From assembly GCA_048013815.1 (NCBI GenBank), contig CM106585.1, positions 2,108,001 through 2,172,000 of the forward strand: a stretch of DNA of 64,000 nucleotides, in the 5' to 3' direction. Below are positions 42,551 to 52,310 of this stretch, piece by piece. The DNA is from Setoptus koraiensis. Taxonomy: Eukaryota; Arthropoda. Under the pieces are notes generated by a model. It was not told where the DNA came from. It was given only the letters and a program-made list of their open reading frames with translations, and searched no databases. The translations under genes and the position numbers were made by a program. Position 1 is the stretch's first letter; each line of letters opens with the position of its first letter.

Positions 42551-44943
42551 ACCAATCGACTTGCAACGGACGAACAAATAATCACACATCCACAGGTAAA
42601 TATGGTAATGTGGCAATAAACAATGCCGCTTACACAATTGCCAGCGTTGGCTCAATTGTATTATTGTGACCAACAACAGATAACACATTCAATGGAACGC
42701 ACAGGCTCAAATCTTGATATGTCGCCATTTATTATGCATTACATTTCATTATTTAAATGTCGCCCGGGCGCCACATAGAAGGACACCAATGGCGCCCATG
42801 TACAAAAGCACCTGTTGATAGCTAGAGCAGCAAATTGGATAGCCGGATGACAGTTGTCATTGGCCGGCCCGCTGGACGCATGATGTTTGTTTAAAAAATG
42901 GCGACTGTGGCGGCACCTAGTGCCCAACCAGCAACACCCGAACCTTTTCTGGTCACTATCTGGCTTGCATTACATGTGTGGATAATTAATAAATTAAAAT
43001 CAAATTATCCAATCAATATCCGTTGCAGAAGCTTGCTGACGTTTCGTTATTTCTTTTTTATTTTGCGCTTGTTGTCACAGGCAACATTTGGTATCGTCTT
43101 CGCTAATAAATCATTGCTGTTGTGAATTATGAGTCACGATTCATGAGGCATGATGGCGAAACTAACGAACTAGTTTCAGTCAATTTAAATTACGCAGCTA
43201 ATTACGCAACAAGCACCGAAGAGCCAGTAGGAAATGTCTTCTTCGGCGTCGTATCGATGACACTTATCGAACGATAAATCGCCACTTTCGCCAGAGTGTT
43301 AATGTATTATCCGTTGGATATGTGATATCTAGCCAGCAGAATAGATTATCTAGTCTAGATACCATTGCAACAAAAATGAGTTTGTCGTGCCAATAGCAAT
43401 GAGCAAATAGGTAGCAAAATGGACAAAGTGACAAATACGACACGACGAGTTGCATACACACACACACACACATACATGTACATTAACGATTTACGGTGAA
43501 TAACAAGTGTTGCTTGTTGACAAAAGCGTTCACTTCTGGTGTGTGCATTGTCAGTGATTATTATACTATTTATCTGCAAAGTTAATGAGTTAATTAGATT
43601 GTTGTTTGTACAGTGTCGCTAGCAACAATTTGTCAGGCCATCGGTCGATAAATCTATCAATCACAACAATCTTGGTATGCACAATATGTTATATGTTATC
43701 ATCATGACGGAATAATGAGCCAGCTTAGCCAGTTTAGCATGTGTAGCAAACTTGTGCCAAGAGTTGTCGTTGTTGAGCGTTAGCAAATTCTCGCAAAAAT
43801 CTTTATTGTTTTAAACCTGTCCTCTTACACTGTCACTTATATCATTAGCATTATTGTTATTGTCACTTTCTCTCTATTGTTCGTCCAGGTAGCGCATGTA
43901 AGTGAGTTTAGCTCAGGTAAAACTAGCGTACAAACTGGCAGCACTATTGGCTGGCGAATCGCGATGACGTAACCTTCCTTCTTGTCGCAATAACCACCTT
44001 GCCGGGCAATGGCGCTGCACTGAAAACTGTAGCTATGCTGTTTCTGTTGCAGCAAGACAAGTGCCGCTGCTGCCGCTGCAATGGAAACAATATCGACGAC
44101 ACCGGCACTAACAACAACAACGACAACAACGACCGTAACGGAACAAAATCTCCCTTGTGTTCATGAGGCAAACACTAGCTTGCCGTGTTGAGGCACCTCA
44201 TCAACCAAGATAAGATGCCTTATCGGCGGTGGTTCAATTCGTTTTGTGCTGGCGAGCCATTGGCCAGCTCGGCTATTGTCTACATCTAAACTGTTGTTAT
44301 CTTTAATTAGTTAATTAGTTCATGCACTCGGACAAACAGCGGAGCTGCTGTTTGACAAACGAGTCGATTTATGACTTTTTCACTTGTGAGGGAGTCACAT
44401 TAGCTTTTAGTTCGACCCACTACTACTAATAATATTACTAGCATGATATAACTACTACTAATAATACTGCTGGCACATGATATAACTATGAAATATCACA
44501 GGTAAATCACAGATAAAGGCAATATAAGACAGTTGGAATAGTTTTACTCTCAACTGTTACATCATACAACTAACGCTGTTCAATAAGGCTGTGTGCTGGG
44601 GGACTGACTACTGAATCTCACCGATGAATGTCCAACTCGAGACAGAGAGAGAGAGTACAACAAAACAACCGTTTTCACTACAACTGACTTAATTGTCACT
44701 GCGGCAAAGTATTGACATTGTATTTATTATTATTATTTAACAGTGTATGTTTTTGTTCATTCGTGTCACACATAGTCACTGAGTCGCAAGCAACAACAGC
44801 ACAATCTTGTATTATCCTGCATTATTATGGCCAATAGAAGATACAAAAAGCGCCTCAACATGAGTGTTTCTTGCGCCACGAAGAAGCCCAAAATAAATGA
44901 AAATAACTCAATAATGACCACTAGCAAATACAATCTAATTAGC

Positions 44944-47900
44944 ATGAGTTGCTTGACCACAGCAACACTACTACTTTTGGCCCCGTTAGTTTGGCCAGCC
45001 ATTTTGGCTACGTCGCCCACAGACCCGTTGTACGTAGAAAACTCAGCGCTGGCTGCACGAAACTCAATTGTCAACAATGCCACAATCAGATTGAAATCAC
45101 CAGCAACAACAGCAGCAGCGGCAACCACCGCAAGTAACAACAGTGACAACAAGTCAAATAACAGCACTGAAACAACTACTACGACAACAACAAAACGATC
45201 GGACAAACAAGATCTGAGGCAAGCTGGCTCGGTGATTGGCGCACTCGGCAAGAGAATGCAACACGAGTTTATGTCGCGCATCTACTCACTCAAAGATCTA
45301 ATTAAGATGCCCAGCGAACCGGAAGTTGTGAAAGTGACAGTGTTGCCAATAGACGAAGCCAAGTCGGCCTTTGTAAAGAAATCGCTCAGTCTGGCCAGTG
45401 AATCCATCGACGACAAACAGCAAACTTCTGCAACAAACAACAACAAGCAATTGAGTGACTATCTACCTGCCATTGATACATCTAACGTGCCCGCAGTTGA
45501 ATCGTCAAGTGTCACATCGAGCAAACAAGCTAATAATCCGACAAACAATAACAACAAACAATTGTCCGGCAACGACAAGCAAGACTTAAATGGTGACATC
45601 AACAGCAAGGCCGAAAGTCAGCATCATTGGCACACTTACAATCAGGCACACGAAGAACAAATCGGATCGCTCGCTCCCATCACGTTGCCTCCCTTGTCTG
45701 AGGTGCCTCCGGCGGGCAGCGAGGCCGCAGCGGCACACGCGCAACACATGGACCATCGGGTCGAGTCGGCGGCCGCGTCGCCCGAGCCGGGCGACGGCGA
45801 CAGCACGGTAGAACAGAAGGTGGCATTACACAACACCAAGGTACTAAAGAACAGACACGAGATGGGCGGCGGAAGTCATGGTCTGAGCGAGCTTTTGTTG
45901 CAAGATTTGCCACCTTCGCCGCACTCGCACGCTCATCACGAGGAGCGCCAAGAGCACAACGAGCATTTAGAGCACCACGAGCAACTCGAGCACCACGAGC
46001 AACCGGAACAGCACGAGCACGAGCTGCATCACAACGAGCACCCCCATGAGCATCATCACGAGCAACCCCATGAGCAGCATCACGAGCAGCATCATGAGCA
46101 GCATAACGAGCAGCCTCATGAGCAGCAGCACGAACAACTCGACAGGCAACATCACGAGCATGAGCAGCACAACCAGGCACAGCACCAGGAACAGCAGGGC
46201 GACGCTGTGCAAGCGGAACATCAGGGCCCCGAGGTACAAATAGAGCATCAGGTGTATCCGGCGCACTTGGGCCACAGCGTACAAATTGAGAACGGTCAGC
46301 AGGAACAGGCCGCAGTTGGGGCCGACCAGCAGCAGGGCCACGAGCAAGCGGACGGGTACCAGGGCCACCAGCGACAGCAGCATCACCAGCACGAGCAACA
46401 GCAGCAACAACTGGAGCAACAGCAGCAACAACACGAGCAACTACAACAACAACACGAGCATCAGCAGCAACAACTGGAGCAACAAGCACACGGCGAGCAG
46501 CATGGCTACCACGGGGGCCCCTCAGAAATGAGAGAGCACGAGCAGAGCAACGAGAACGCGCAAGCCGATCAGGCGGATCGCCACGACAGCAACTACCAAC
46601 AACAAGCGGACAATGAGCATCATTACGGGGGCCACTATCAGCCTGACCACGAGCGGGGCGGACACGTGGAGGAGGCCAGCGAGCAGCGGGGATACCGTCA
46701 ATCGGTCAGCGGTCACGATCGCTTGGGCCAGCCGGGCGCAAAGGTGAGAGCGTCGAGCGACAAAACCAGTCAAGCCATCAAGCCGGCCGCCAGTTACGAC
46801 TCGGAGAAATACATCGAGCACATGCTGAATCATCACAATGGCCCCAACGAGCTTCACAAGGAACATTCTTGCAACGACAAACAGCATCACCATCACCAGC
46901 GACACGATCACCTCGACGAGTACCAACACCTCGACCACAAGCATTCACACGTGCCGAAACATATGCCAAAAGAAGACGAAGGTCTGCCCTACTATGATCT
47001 GGACGACAAACACGAGCCCATCAAGGAGAAAAAGATGAGCGAGCTGCAATTGCACCATCATCACAGCGATTACGCAAAGCACGAGCACAAAGACAAAGAG
47101 GCCCAGCCGAAATCTTACGAGCACGAGCAGCATCAACAGCACGTCGACGAGTACAATCAGCACGAGCCCTCCACTCACCTGGAAGAGCATCATCATCATC
47201 ACCATTACCCAAAGGCGGGCGGCGACAAATCGTCCTATGTCAAAATAGAGAAGAAAAATGAGAAAGTTGTGCAAACGGGCCACCCGATGCACCTAGAGAT
47301 TCATGTGCACCAAGACGACGAGGGCAAGGGCAAAGGCAAGGGTAAGGGCAAGGGTAAGGGCAAGGGTAAAGGCAAGGGCTGGGGCTGGGGACGAGGCAAG
47401 GGAAAGGGCAAGGGCAAGGGTAAGGGTGAGGAAGACGACGACGAGGAGTACGAGGTCCAGATACACGGTCTGGGCGGCCACGGCCATTTCGGCGATCATT
47501 CCTATTTGCAGAATCCGGCCAGCTCGATGGTCCAAGACAAAGTTGGCTCGTCGTCGCTGGACGAGGCCGTAAAAAAGGTATCGTCGGGCGGCGACATGGT
47601 GTCAGTGGATCACGGATCCAATCAATCTGATGGCGGCGAACTGTTTCCGCCGGTGCCGGCGCCACCAAAGGCAACAGAACAGCAACAAGACGACGAATTC
47701 TTTGGCGGCCGAACGGCAAGCAGCGAAGAAAGAGAGACCAACAACGAGAAAAAGAAGGGCAAAAAGAGGCGCGCATCCGCGGACAAGACAACTAAATCGC
47801 GAGACAGCCCGTCCGCTTCAGCCAAAACTCAACAGGCGCAACAGTCCGCAGGTAACGCAGCAACTGGGGCCGTCGGTGGTGGGGCCGCTGGTGGGGCCGC

Positions 47901-48549
47901 CGCTGGGGCCGTGACTGCAGAGGCTCCGGTTGCGGCTAACGCGGCCGCTGCTGGCAACGAAGCGGGAGCGACGGGGGCCGCCGGCCAGCAAGCTGCCGGC
48001 CATAGTCATGACAAACATAAATACAAGAAGGAGCCGGTTGTGGTAAATCAAGAGCACAAGCACCAACATCAAGACTTGCACACTTATCAGAATCCCAAGG
48101 CCGAGCATCAGCACGCTCATTTGCACAAGCCGCACCATTACGAACACCACGAACACAAACATTACGAGCAACATCATCACGTGACACTGCCAAAGGACAA
48201 TGGCGGCCACGAGGAAATGCATCAGGTGATCGAAGTGGATCAACCTGTTTCATTGGGTCACCATCAGCATCAATTTGACGAGCATCAGGGCAGTCACGAT
48301 ATTGAGCTGTTGCACAAATTTAAAAAGGCCCGATCAGCACCCCAGCCACAAATCGAATTGAATGGCCATTTCGACGAGCATCAACACGTTCCAATGAGCA
48401 TGCAACACATCGGGGCAAGATCGGCCAATCATTTAGTTAAACATTCGTTTGGCGCTATGCTACCAGTTAGTCCTATTAATTTAATTAACCGTCACAATCT
48501 CATGCAACATGATGTTCATCCTGCCTTTCCCGCAACCTTTAACTTGTAA
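44944..48549 (+). CDS. Secreted His/Gln/Glu-rich protein with Gly-Lys run; unknown function
   Basis: 1201 aa from the ATG at 44944; the frame is open to an earlier ATG at 44827 (1240 aa). I prefer 44944 because MSCLTTATLLLLAPLVW is a textbook signal peptide and the related copy at 52368 starts at the same Met with its upstream frame broken. Order after the signal (numbered from the preferred Met): a conserved-looking segment (about 120-165; MPSEPEVVKVTVLPIDEAK), an Asn/Ser-rich linker, a long His-Glu-Gln repeat zone (about 335-460; HEQ and EHH units), a Gln/His zone to about 535 and more His-rich stretches to about 765. Next come a (GK)n run with GWGWGRG in its centre (about 795-830), an acidic DDDEEYE block, a Lys/Ala/Gly-rich segment, and a second His-rich stretch to the end. 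The His clusters should bind metal ions such as zinc or copper, and the GK run polyanions; both are inferences. I know no family with this layout. Poly(A) signal at 48866-48871. Confidence 0.8.
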   Translation: MSCLTTATLLLLAPLVWPAILATSPTDPLYVENSALAARNSIVNNATIRLKSPATTAAAATTASNNSDNKSNNSTETTTTTTTKRSDKQDLRQAGSVIGALGKRMQHEFMSRIYSLKDLIKMPSEPEVVKVTVLPIDEAKSAFVKKSLSLASESIDDKQQTSATNNNKQLSDYLPAIDTSNVPAVESSSVTSSKQANNPTNNNNKQLSGNDKQDLNGDINSKAESQHHWHTYNQAHEEQIGSLAPITLPPLSEVPPAGSEAAAAHAQHMDHRVESAAASPEPGDGDSTVEQKVALHNTKVLKNRHEMGGGSHGLSELLLQDLPPSPHSHAHHEERQEHNEHLEHHEQLEHHEQPEQHEHELHHNEHPHEHHHEQPHEQHHEQHHEQHNEQPHEQQHEQLDRQHHEHEQHNQAQHQEQQGDAVQAEHQGPEVQIEHQVYPAHLGHSVQIENGQQEQAAVGADQQQGHEQADGYQGHQRQQHHQHEQQQQQLEQQQQQHEQLQQQHEHQQQQLEQQAHGEQHGYHGGPSEMREHEQSNENAQADQADRHDSNYQQQADNEHHYGGHYQPDHERGGHVEEASEQRGYRQSVSGHDRLGQPGAKVRASSDKTSQAIKPAASYDSEKYIEHMLNHHNGPNELHKEHSCNDKQHHHHQRHDHLDEYQHLDHKHSHVPKHMPKEDEGLPYYDLDDKHEPIKEKKMSELQLHHHHSDYAKHEHKDKEAQPKSYEHEQHQQHVDEYNQHEPSTHLEEHHHHHHYPKAGGDKSSYVKIEKKNEKVVQTGHPMHLEIHVHQDDEGKGKGKGKGKGKGKGKGKGWGWGRGKGKGKGKGKGEEDDDEEYEVQIHGLGGHGHFGDHSYLQNPASSMVQDKVGSSSLDEAVKKVSSGGDMVSVDHGSNQSDGGELFPPVPAPPKATEQQQDDEFFGGRTASSEERETNNEKKKGKKRRASADKTTKSRDSPSASAKTQQAQQSAGNAATGAVGGGAAGGAAAGAVTAEAPVAANAAAAGNEAGATGAAGQQAAGHSHDKHKYKKEPVVVNQEHKHQHQDLHTYQNPKAEHQHAHLHKPHHYEHHEHKHYEQHHHVTLPKDNGGHEEMHQVIEVDQPVSLGHHQHQFDEHQGSHDIELLHKFKKARSAPQPQIELNGHFDEHQHVPMSMQHIGARSANHLVKHSFGAMLPVSPINLINRHNLMQHDVHPAFPATFNL
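45903..46500 (+). repeat. Coding His-Glu-Gln repeat zone
   Basis: Degenerate CAC/CAT-GAG-CAR triplet repeats coding HEQ, HHEQ and EHH units. The opposite strand is also open, which produces long shadow frames there. Confidence 0.85.
47323..47430 (+). repeat. Coding GGCAAG / GGTAAG hexamer array (Gly-Lys)
   Basis: About 17 hexamers coding alternating Gly and Lys, interrupted in the middle by GWGWGRG. The array ends in an acidic block. Confidence 0.9.
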
Positions 48550-49425
48550 CCCTCGTTCAATTGTCATCGGTTCTATTAGACTCACAAGCGATTGTCAGCG
48601 ATCTTGTAAAATCGACAAATCATCATTTACTGCCAGGCCCACTATGACACATGACGCAGCTATTGAGCGATCTTAGTATTGTTGAAGAGTGATATGATAT
48701 GTGTAAGTGTTTGTCGGGCGAAACAAATGACCACAAAAATAATCTTTGTGATTCGGGGTATTCCCAAATTATATTTCCAAGTATTGGGATATTCCAAAGT
48801 ATTACAATACAGATTCTAACCTTCAACGTAATAGACCCACAACAACTGTAACAAAACGTATCACAAATAAACAAATTTCGAGCATAATCACAATAGCTCA
48901 TTGTACCGTTAATTGTAGTAGTGGTGAGATTTTTTCAATTTCACGCATTTCATTCAAACGTGATTTGGCCCTCTCAAGGTATTCACCGTTTCTTCCAGAT
49001 CATCGCGTCCTTAAGTTCTTGTCAATCCTTATACCGTTTATGTCGTTGGTTTTACCTGTTCAAATTTGGCAGCTCATGAGGCTTCAACAATCTTTTTGAC
49101 TTTATTTCAATTGAATTTTGGCCAGGAGGGGAGTTTAGAGAGTTCGAAAGAAAAATCTCAGCACCATCCGGTGTGTCTACCTTTGCTGCTAGGTCGGTTT
49201 GTGGAGTGTGAATCGTTTAAACTCCCTATTGTCAATGACAACGCAGGACAAGTTGAAATCATATTTTTTCATGGGTGCACGATACGACCACCTTTGATGA
49301 ATATTGATAAAAGTAGAGCGAAAATAACGATATTCAATAGATCAGTGAGAGTATTGTATGAAAGCATCTGAGCCAACCGTGATGTGACTAGAGAAATTGT
49401 TATGAAACACTTTGTTCCCAAATAC
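48550..49425. other. Spacer between convergent His-rich and Kelch genes; possible last Kelch exon
   Basis: Holds the AATAAA at 48866-48871 for the His-rich gene. On the minus strand, 48991-48898 could be a terminal exon of the Kelch gene: in phase with its donor, it reads NGEYLERAKSRLNEMREIEK and stops, but the acceptor lacks a good pyrimidine tract and the sequence does not complete a Kelch blade. Confidence 0.3.
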
Positions 49426-51144
49426 TCACAGTTTTTTAGATGTGTCATAGACTTCGACACTATTGTGGTAGCTTCTTTTTCCATCATACCCACCGACAGC
49501 AAAAATAAATCTACCCAAGACAGCTAGACCGTGACCTGATCTGGATTGCTGCATAGAATGTATAGTTTGCCAAGCATGTGTGCGAGTGTCATATCTCTCG
49601 CAATCGCTTAGATGACGGATGCTGTTGTAGCCTCCGACAGCATAAATGTATCCTCTATGAGTCACACAAGCTAGATCTCGCCTACCTGTTTTCATCGGGG
49701 CTATCGAATCCCATTTATCGGAATAAGGATTATATCTCTCGACTGTATTGAGTGCATCATCCCAACCTTTCGAGCCTAATCCACCCATTACATAAATGAA
49801 GTTGTCCACAACTACAGCTCCGGCGCCATTTCTTGCCTGGTTGAGAGGTGCGCATTTCGACCAAGAACCTACTGTAAGGTTGTAAGTGAACACATCTTTG
49901 TGGACTGCCCCATCATGATAACCTCCGATTACGTATAATGAATCGCCTGATATGGCGAATGAAAAGCCTGTAAATGATTGCCTGCTGATTTTCAATTGGG
50001 TGATCTCAAGGCTCTGTTCACTTTCGATGTCATAACGTCCAATTGTTAAGTTACCCTTCGCATAACCCATTGCAGAATATAGAAATTTTTCGGATTTTAT
50101 CACAGTGAAGATGTCTTTCAGGTAATCGCATACTATATCATTACTTTTTTCCCATGTATCTAGCCTGGCATGATACTTTTCGATACTTGTGCAACGACCG
50201 AATACGAACAATCTTAAGTGGCTAAATAAATGCCGTGGTTCATAGCATGAGTCCCACTTTGTTGTTTGACATCCGGTTTTACAATAGTGGTCCTTGGCTT
50301 CCTCCACACGAGCACGCAAATATTCATTTTGCTCAATCAGCGGGTGACTAGAAACTCCCACTAGAAATGTTGGATGAATCTGAGTGAACCTTACATGCTT
50401 CAACAAATCCGAGGCGTATTCATTTCTATTTTCGGAGACCTTGTCTGGATTGTCTATCCATCTTATGACGGCTTCATAAACTTTGCTCTCCGATGAGACA
50501 TTCAATTGATCTTCTTGGATTAGTGCGCTCAATCGATCCACTGTAAGATGCAGGAACTCTTCACTTTCGGCTACCTCTTCGAAATTGTCCAAACAGTAAT
50601 CCATGGCCGAATTCTTCAAATCTTGACAATCGTGCGAGTCGGCCAACGAGAAAATACCTAAACAATTACTCGGGTTCATTTGTGGCTCTATATAACTAAT
50701 GCATTTGGCTTGTATCTTGCTCATCTGTAAGAAGGCACTTGCAGCAAACAAATTGAATACATTGTCATCGTTTATTTCTATGCGAGCCGTATAAGCATAA
50801 TTGAGAATCAACTCGAAAGTCTTGGGGTCCATACAGTTCAATGTCAAGTCAGGTTCATTCGATTCTTTGAAGCCACTTGTGAACAGAACTCTGAAAAATG
50901 GTGAACAGGCAGCTAGGATAAACCTGTGGGCAGGAAATTTTTTGCCTCCCACATTGATTACAACATCACAGAATTGCTCCTCCAATCTTAAATCGTTAAC
51001 AGAATATACAAGATCCCTTAATTGAATTATCTCATCATTTAGGTCGTAATTCTCTTGGGATTGTGAACATAAACATTTTGGCCGTAATTTTATGACGCTG
51101 TCGGAATATTCAAATGTCTTTGAGGGTTCATTATTTCTGTCCAT
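49426..51144 (-). CDS. BTB-BACK-Kelch protein (KLHL family), CUL3 adaptor-like
   Basis: 572 aa visible in one exon. BTB domain about residues 50-165 (FCDVVINVGGKKFPAHRFIL, FFRVLFTSGFKE), BACK domain about 165-285 (CLGIFSLADSHDCQDL, VRFTQI) and Kelch repeats from about 305, the clearest being YVIGGYHDG, YVMGGLGSKGW, YAVGGYNSIRH and FAVGGYDGKRS. Such proteins link CUL3 ubiquitin ligase to substrates through BTB-BACK and Kelch respectively. The frame stops right after VEVYDTSKKL, in the middle of the last Kelch blade, where the DNA reads CT|GTGAGT, a perfect 5' splice site. So the true protein very probably continues in another exon that I could not place with confidence. Subfamily not assigned. 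Start ATG at MDRNNEPSK. Confidence 0.85.
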   Translation of the reverse strand: MDRNNEPSKTFEYSDSVIKLRPKCLCSQSQENYDLNDEIIQLRDLVYSVNDLRLEEQFCDVVINVGGKKFPAHRFILAACSPFFRVLFTSGFKESNEPDLTLNCMDPKTFELILNYAYTARIEINDDNVFNLFAASAFLQMSKIQAKCISYIEPQMNPSNCLGIFSLADSHDCQDLKNSAMDYCLDNFEEVAESEEFLHLTVDRLSALIQEDQLNVSSESKVYEAVIRWIDNPDKVSENRNEYASDLLKHVRFTQIHPTFLVGVSSHPLIEQNEYLRARVEEAKDHYCKTGCQTTKWDSCYEPRHLFSHLRLFVFGRCTSIEKYHARLDTWEKSNDIVCDYLKDIFTVIKSEKFLYSAMGYAKGNLTIGRYDIESEQSLEITQLKISRQSFTGFSFAISGDSLYVIGGYHDGAVHKDVFTYNLTVGSWSKCAPLNQARNGAGAVVVDNFIYVMGGLGSKGWDDALNTVERYNPYSDKWDSIAPMKTGRRDLACVTHRGYIYAVGGYNSIRHLSDCERYDTRTHAWQTIHSMQQSRSGHGLAVLGRFIFAVGGYDGKRSYHNSVEVYDTSKKL

Positions 51145-52310
51145 CCTGAGATTCTGTAGACTCGTGGAACAATATTCCTGTTAATTAAGAAAATATATAA
51201 AAATGCAAATAAAAATGCAAATGTATGAATGTTACAGTGCCGTAGTAAACAAGGTAACGGTCACAACTGTCACACCCAGATTTGGTTCTAATGTACCAAA
51301 ACGTGTTCAGCTCAACCCCCTGAACAAGAAACGGTGTCGGCTATTCCCGTTTTTTTCCCCTGGTTCGCGAGATATTCTGGTTTTTCTGATGCGTAGGGGG
51401 CGCCACACTCTATGGGAAAATGCATGCAAAATCTGTACACGCACGCTTGATTCATCCACTTCTTCACTTTGCTTAATGTTTCATTGATTTCACTCTTGAC
51501 GGCCATCCCGATATCTACTGATAACAACGAAATGAAGTCATCAATCGCCGATGTTGCCGAGAAGGCAGCCAAAGAATTCAACCAGAACGATCAGGAGTGC
51601 GATCGTTACGACAATGTGGTTGTTGTTTAACACGACTTATGATTGAACGAAAAGGGGCTTTTGGAGATGCGTCATTGAAGTGAGCAACCGACATACCAGG
51701 TAACCTACACAAACACGGTACCGACAAACTATTTTAACAATCAACTCAAAGAACAAATCTATTCATTCAATTTGGTTATTGATTAATCAAAATGGCCATT
51801 CAACAGCGATTGATTGAGCGATCATTGATTCCGCTATTATTGTTACCTGAAAATTCTAGTTTTAATTATCGATTATCCACATTTACCTTTTATTTTAGTC
51901 CATCTATAGAAAATGGAGGAATTATTGTTGCCTAACATAGTGTTCCTACTACGATAGTGTGACATACACCCTTATGATTATAGAAAATGATGTTATCTCG
52001 TATTTCTCAATAATGTTGACTGCATGGTGTGTTATACTGAGGTGCAAATGATTTCTATTCATTTTAGTCACTCCATGAAATTATATTACTTTTCGAGTCT
52101 TTTTATACATGTCAGAATGTACTCTATACAAAGACCTGACGACTCTGGTGTATATTATTGCTGGGGTGGTGTATCTGTTTCATGAATATGTTTCCTTAAC
52201 AAATGGTGCTTGTATCAATTAATTCGTGATCAGTATATTGAATATTTGAATTCATGATTGCAAAGCAGAAGTCATTTGTATTATCTAGGATCATAACCAT
52301 CTTGTCCTAA
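51145..52310. other. Noncoding spacer
   Basis: AT-rich. One stretch (about 51440-51630, plus strand) is open and ends in a codon-like run (MKSSIADVAEKAAKEFNQ...), but it has no clear start or acceptor and matches no family I know. The rest shows nothing. Confidence 0.4.

Larger units (their letters stand above)
26906..44505. promoter_or_regulatory. Dispersed cluster of CAGGTA motifs (CAGGTAA/TTACCTG)
   Basis: Exact CAGGTAA or its complement starts at 27084, 29054, 32034, 33484, 33988, 34025, 34067, 34082, 34097, 34172, 37223, 37553, 39325, 42087, 42438, 42593, 43914 and 44499; CAGGTAG or its complement at 26906, 35684, 36209, 38196 and 43886. About two of each would be expected by chance in this length with equal base frequencies. 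Sites occur on both strands and no exon is attached to them, so they are unlikely to be splice donors. CAGGTA is the core bound by ZEB/zfh-1 and Snail-type zinc fingers, and CAGGTAG by insect Zelda. Which factor applies here is unknown. Confidence 0.45.
26901..44826. other. Gene desert: GC-rich noncoding domain with many short tandem arrays
   Basis: About 18 kb without one credible coding exon. Frames up to 288 codons occur because stop codons are rare in GC-rich sequence, but none has a domain, codon pattern or splice logic. The region is visibly richer in G+C (GGCC, GCCGGC and CCGGT words) than the gene-bearing flanks down to about 42.8 kb. It holds over a dozen unrelated short tandem arrays and an excess of CAGGTAA/TTACCTG. 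It sits between the divergent starts of the protocadherin and the His-rich gene. Most likely it is a cis-regulatory domain or a long 5' intron of one of them; an unannotated long noncoding RNA cannot be ruled out. Confidence 0.55.

Noticed and set aside
26906-44505. CAGGTAA sites as splice donors of a hidden multi-exon gene
   Set aside because: They occur on both strands with no upstream coding sequence, and one set of three is inside a tandem array. Some could still be donors of noncoding transcripts.
45680-46489. Long minus-strand frames (up to 269 codons) opposite the His-rich gene
   Set aside because: Shadows of CAC/GAG/CAG repeats, giving Val/Ala/Leu-only runs with no domain. The plus strand has a signal peptide and a longer frame.
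45488-47678. The part missing from the short copy as a spliced intron (retrocopy)
   Set aside because: Removing it by GT-AG splicing does not reproduce the join seen in the copy, and the missing part is long open coding sequence in the full gene. A repeat-mediated deletion fits better.
51440-51630. Short plus-strand open stretch ending MKSSIADVAEKAAKEFNQ...VVVV
   Set aside because: Codon pattern looks coding, but there is no start, acceptor or known relative; the opposite strand is open too. Left as an unexplained fragment.
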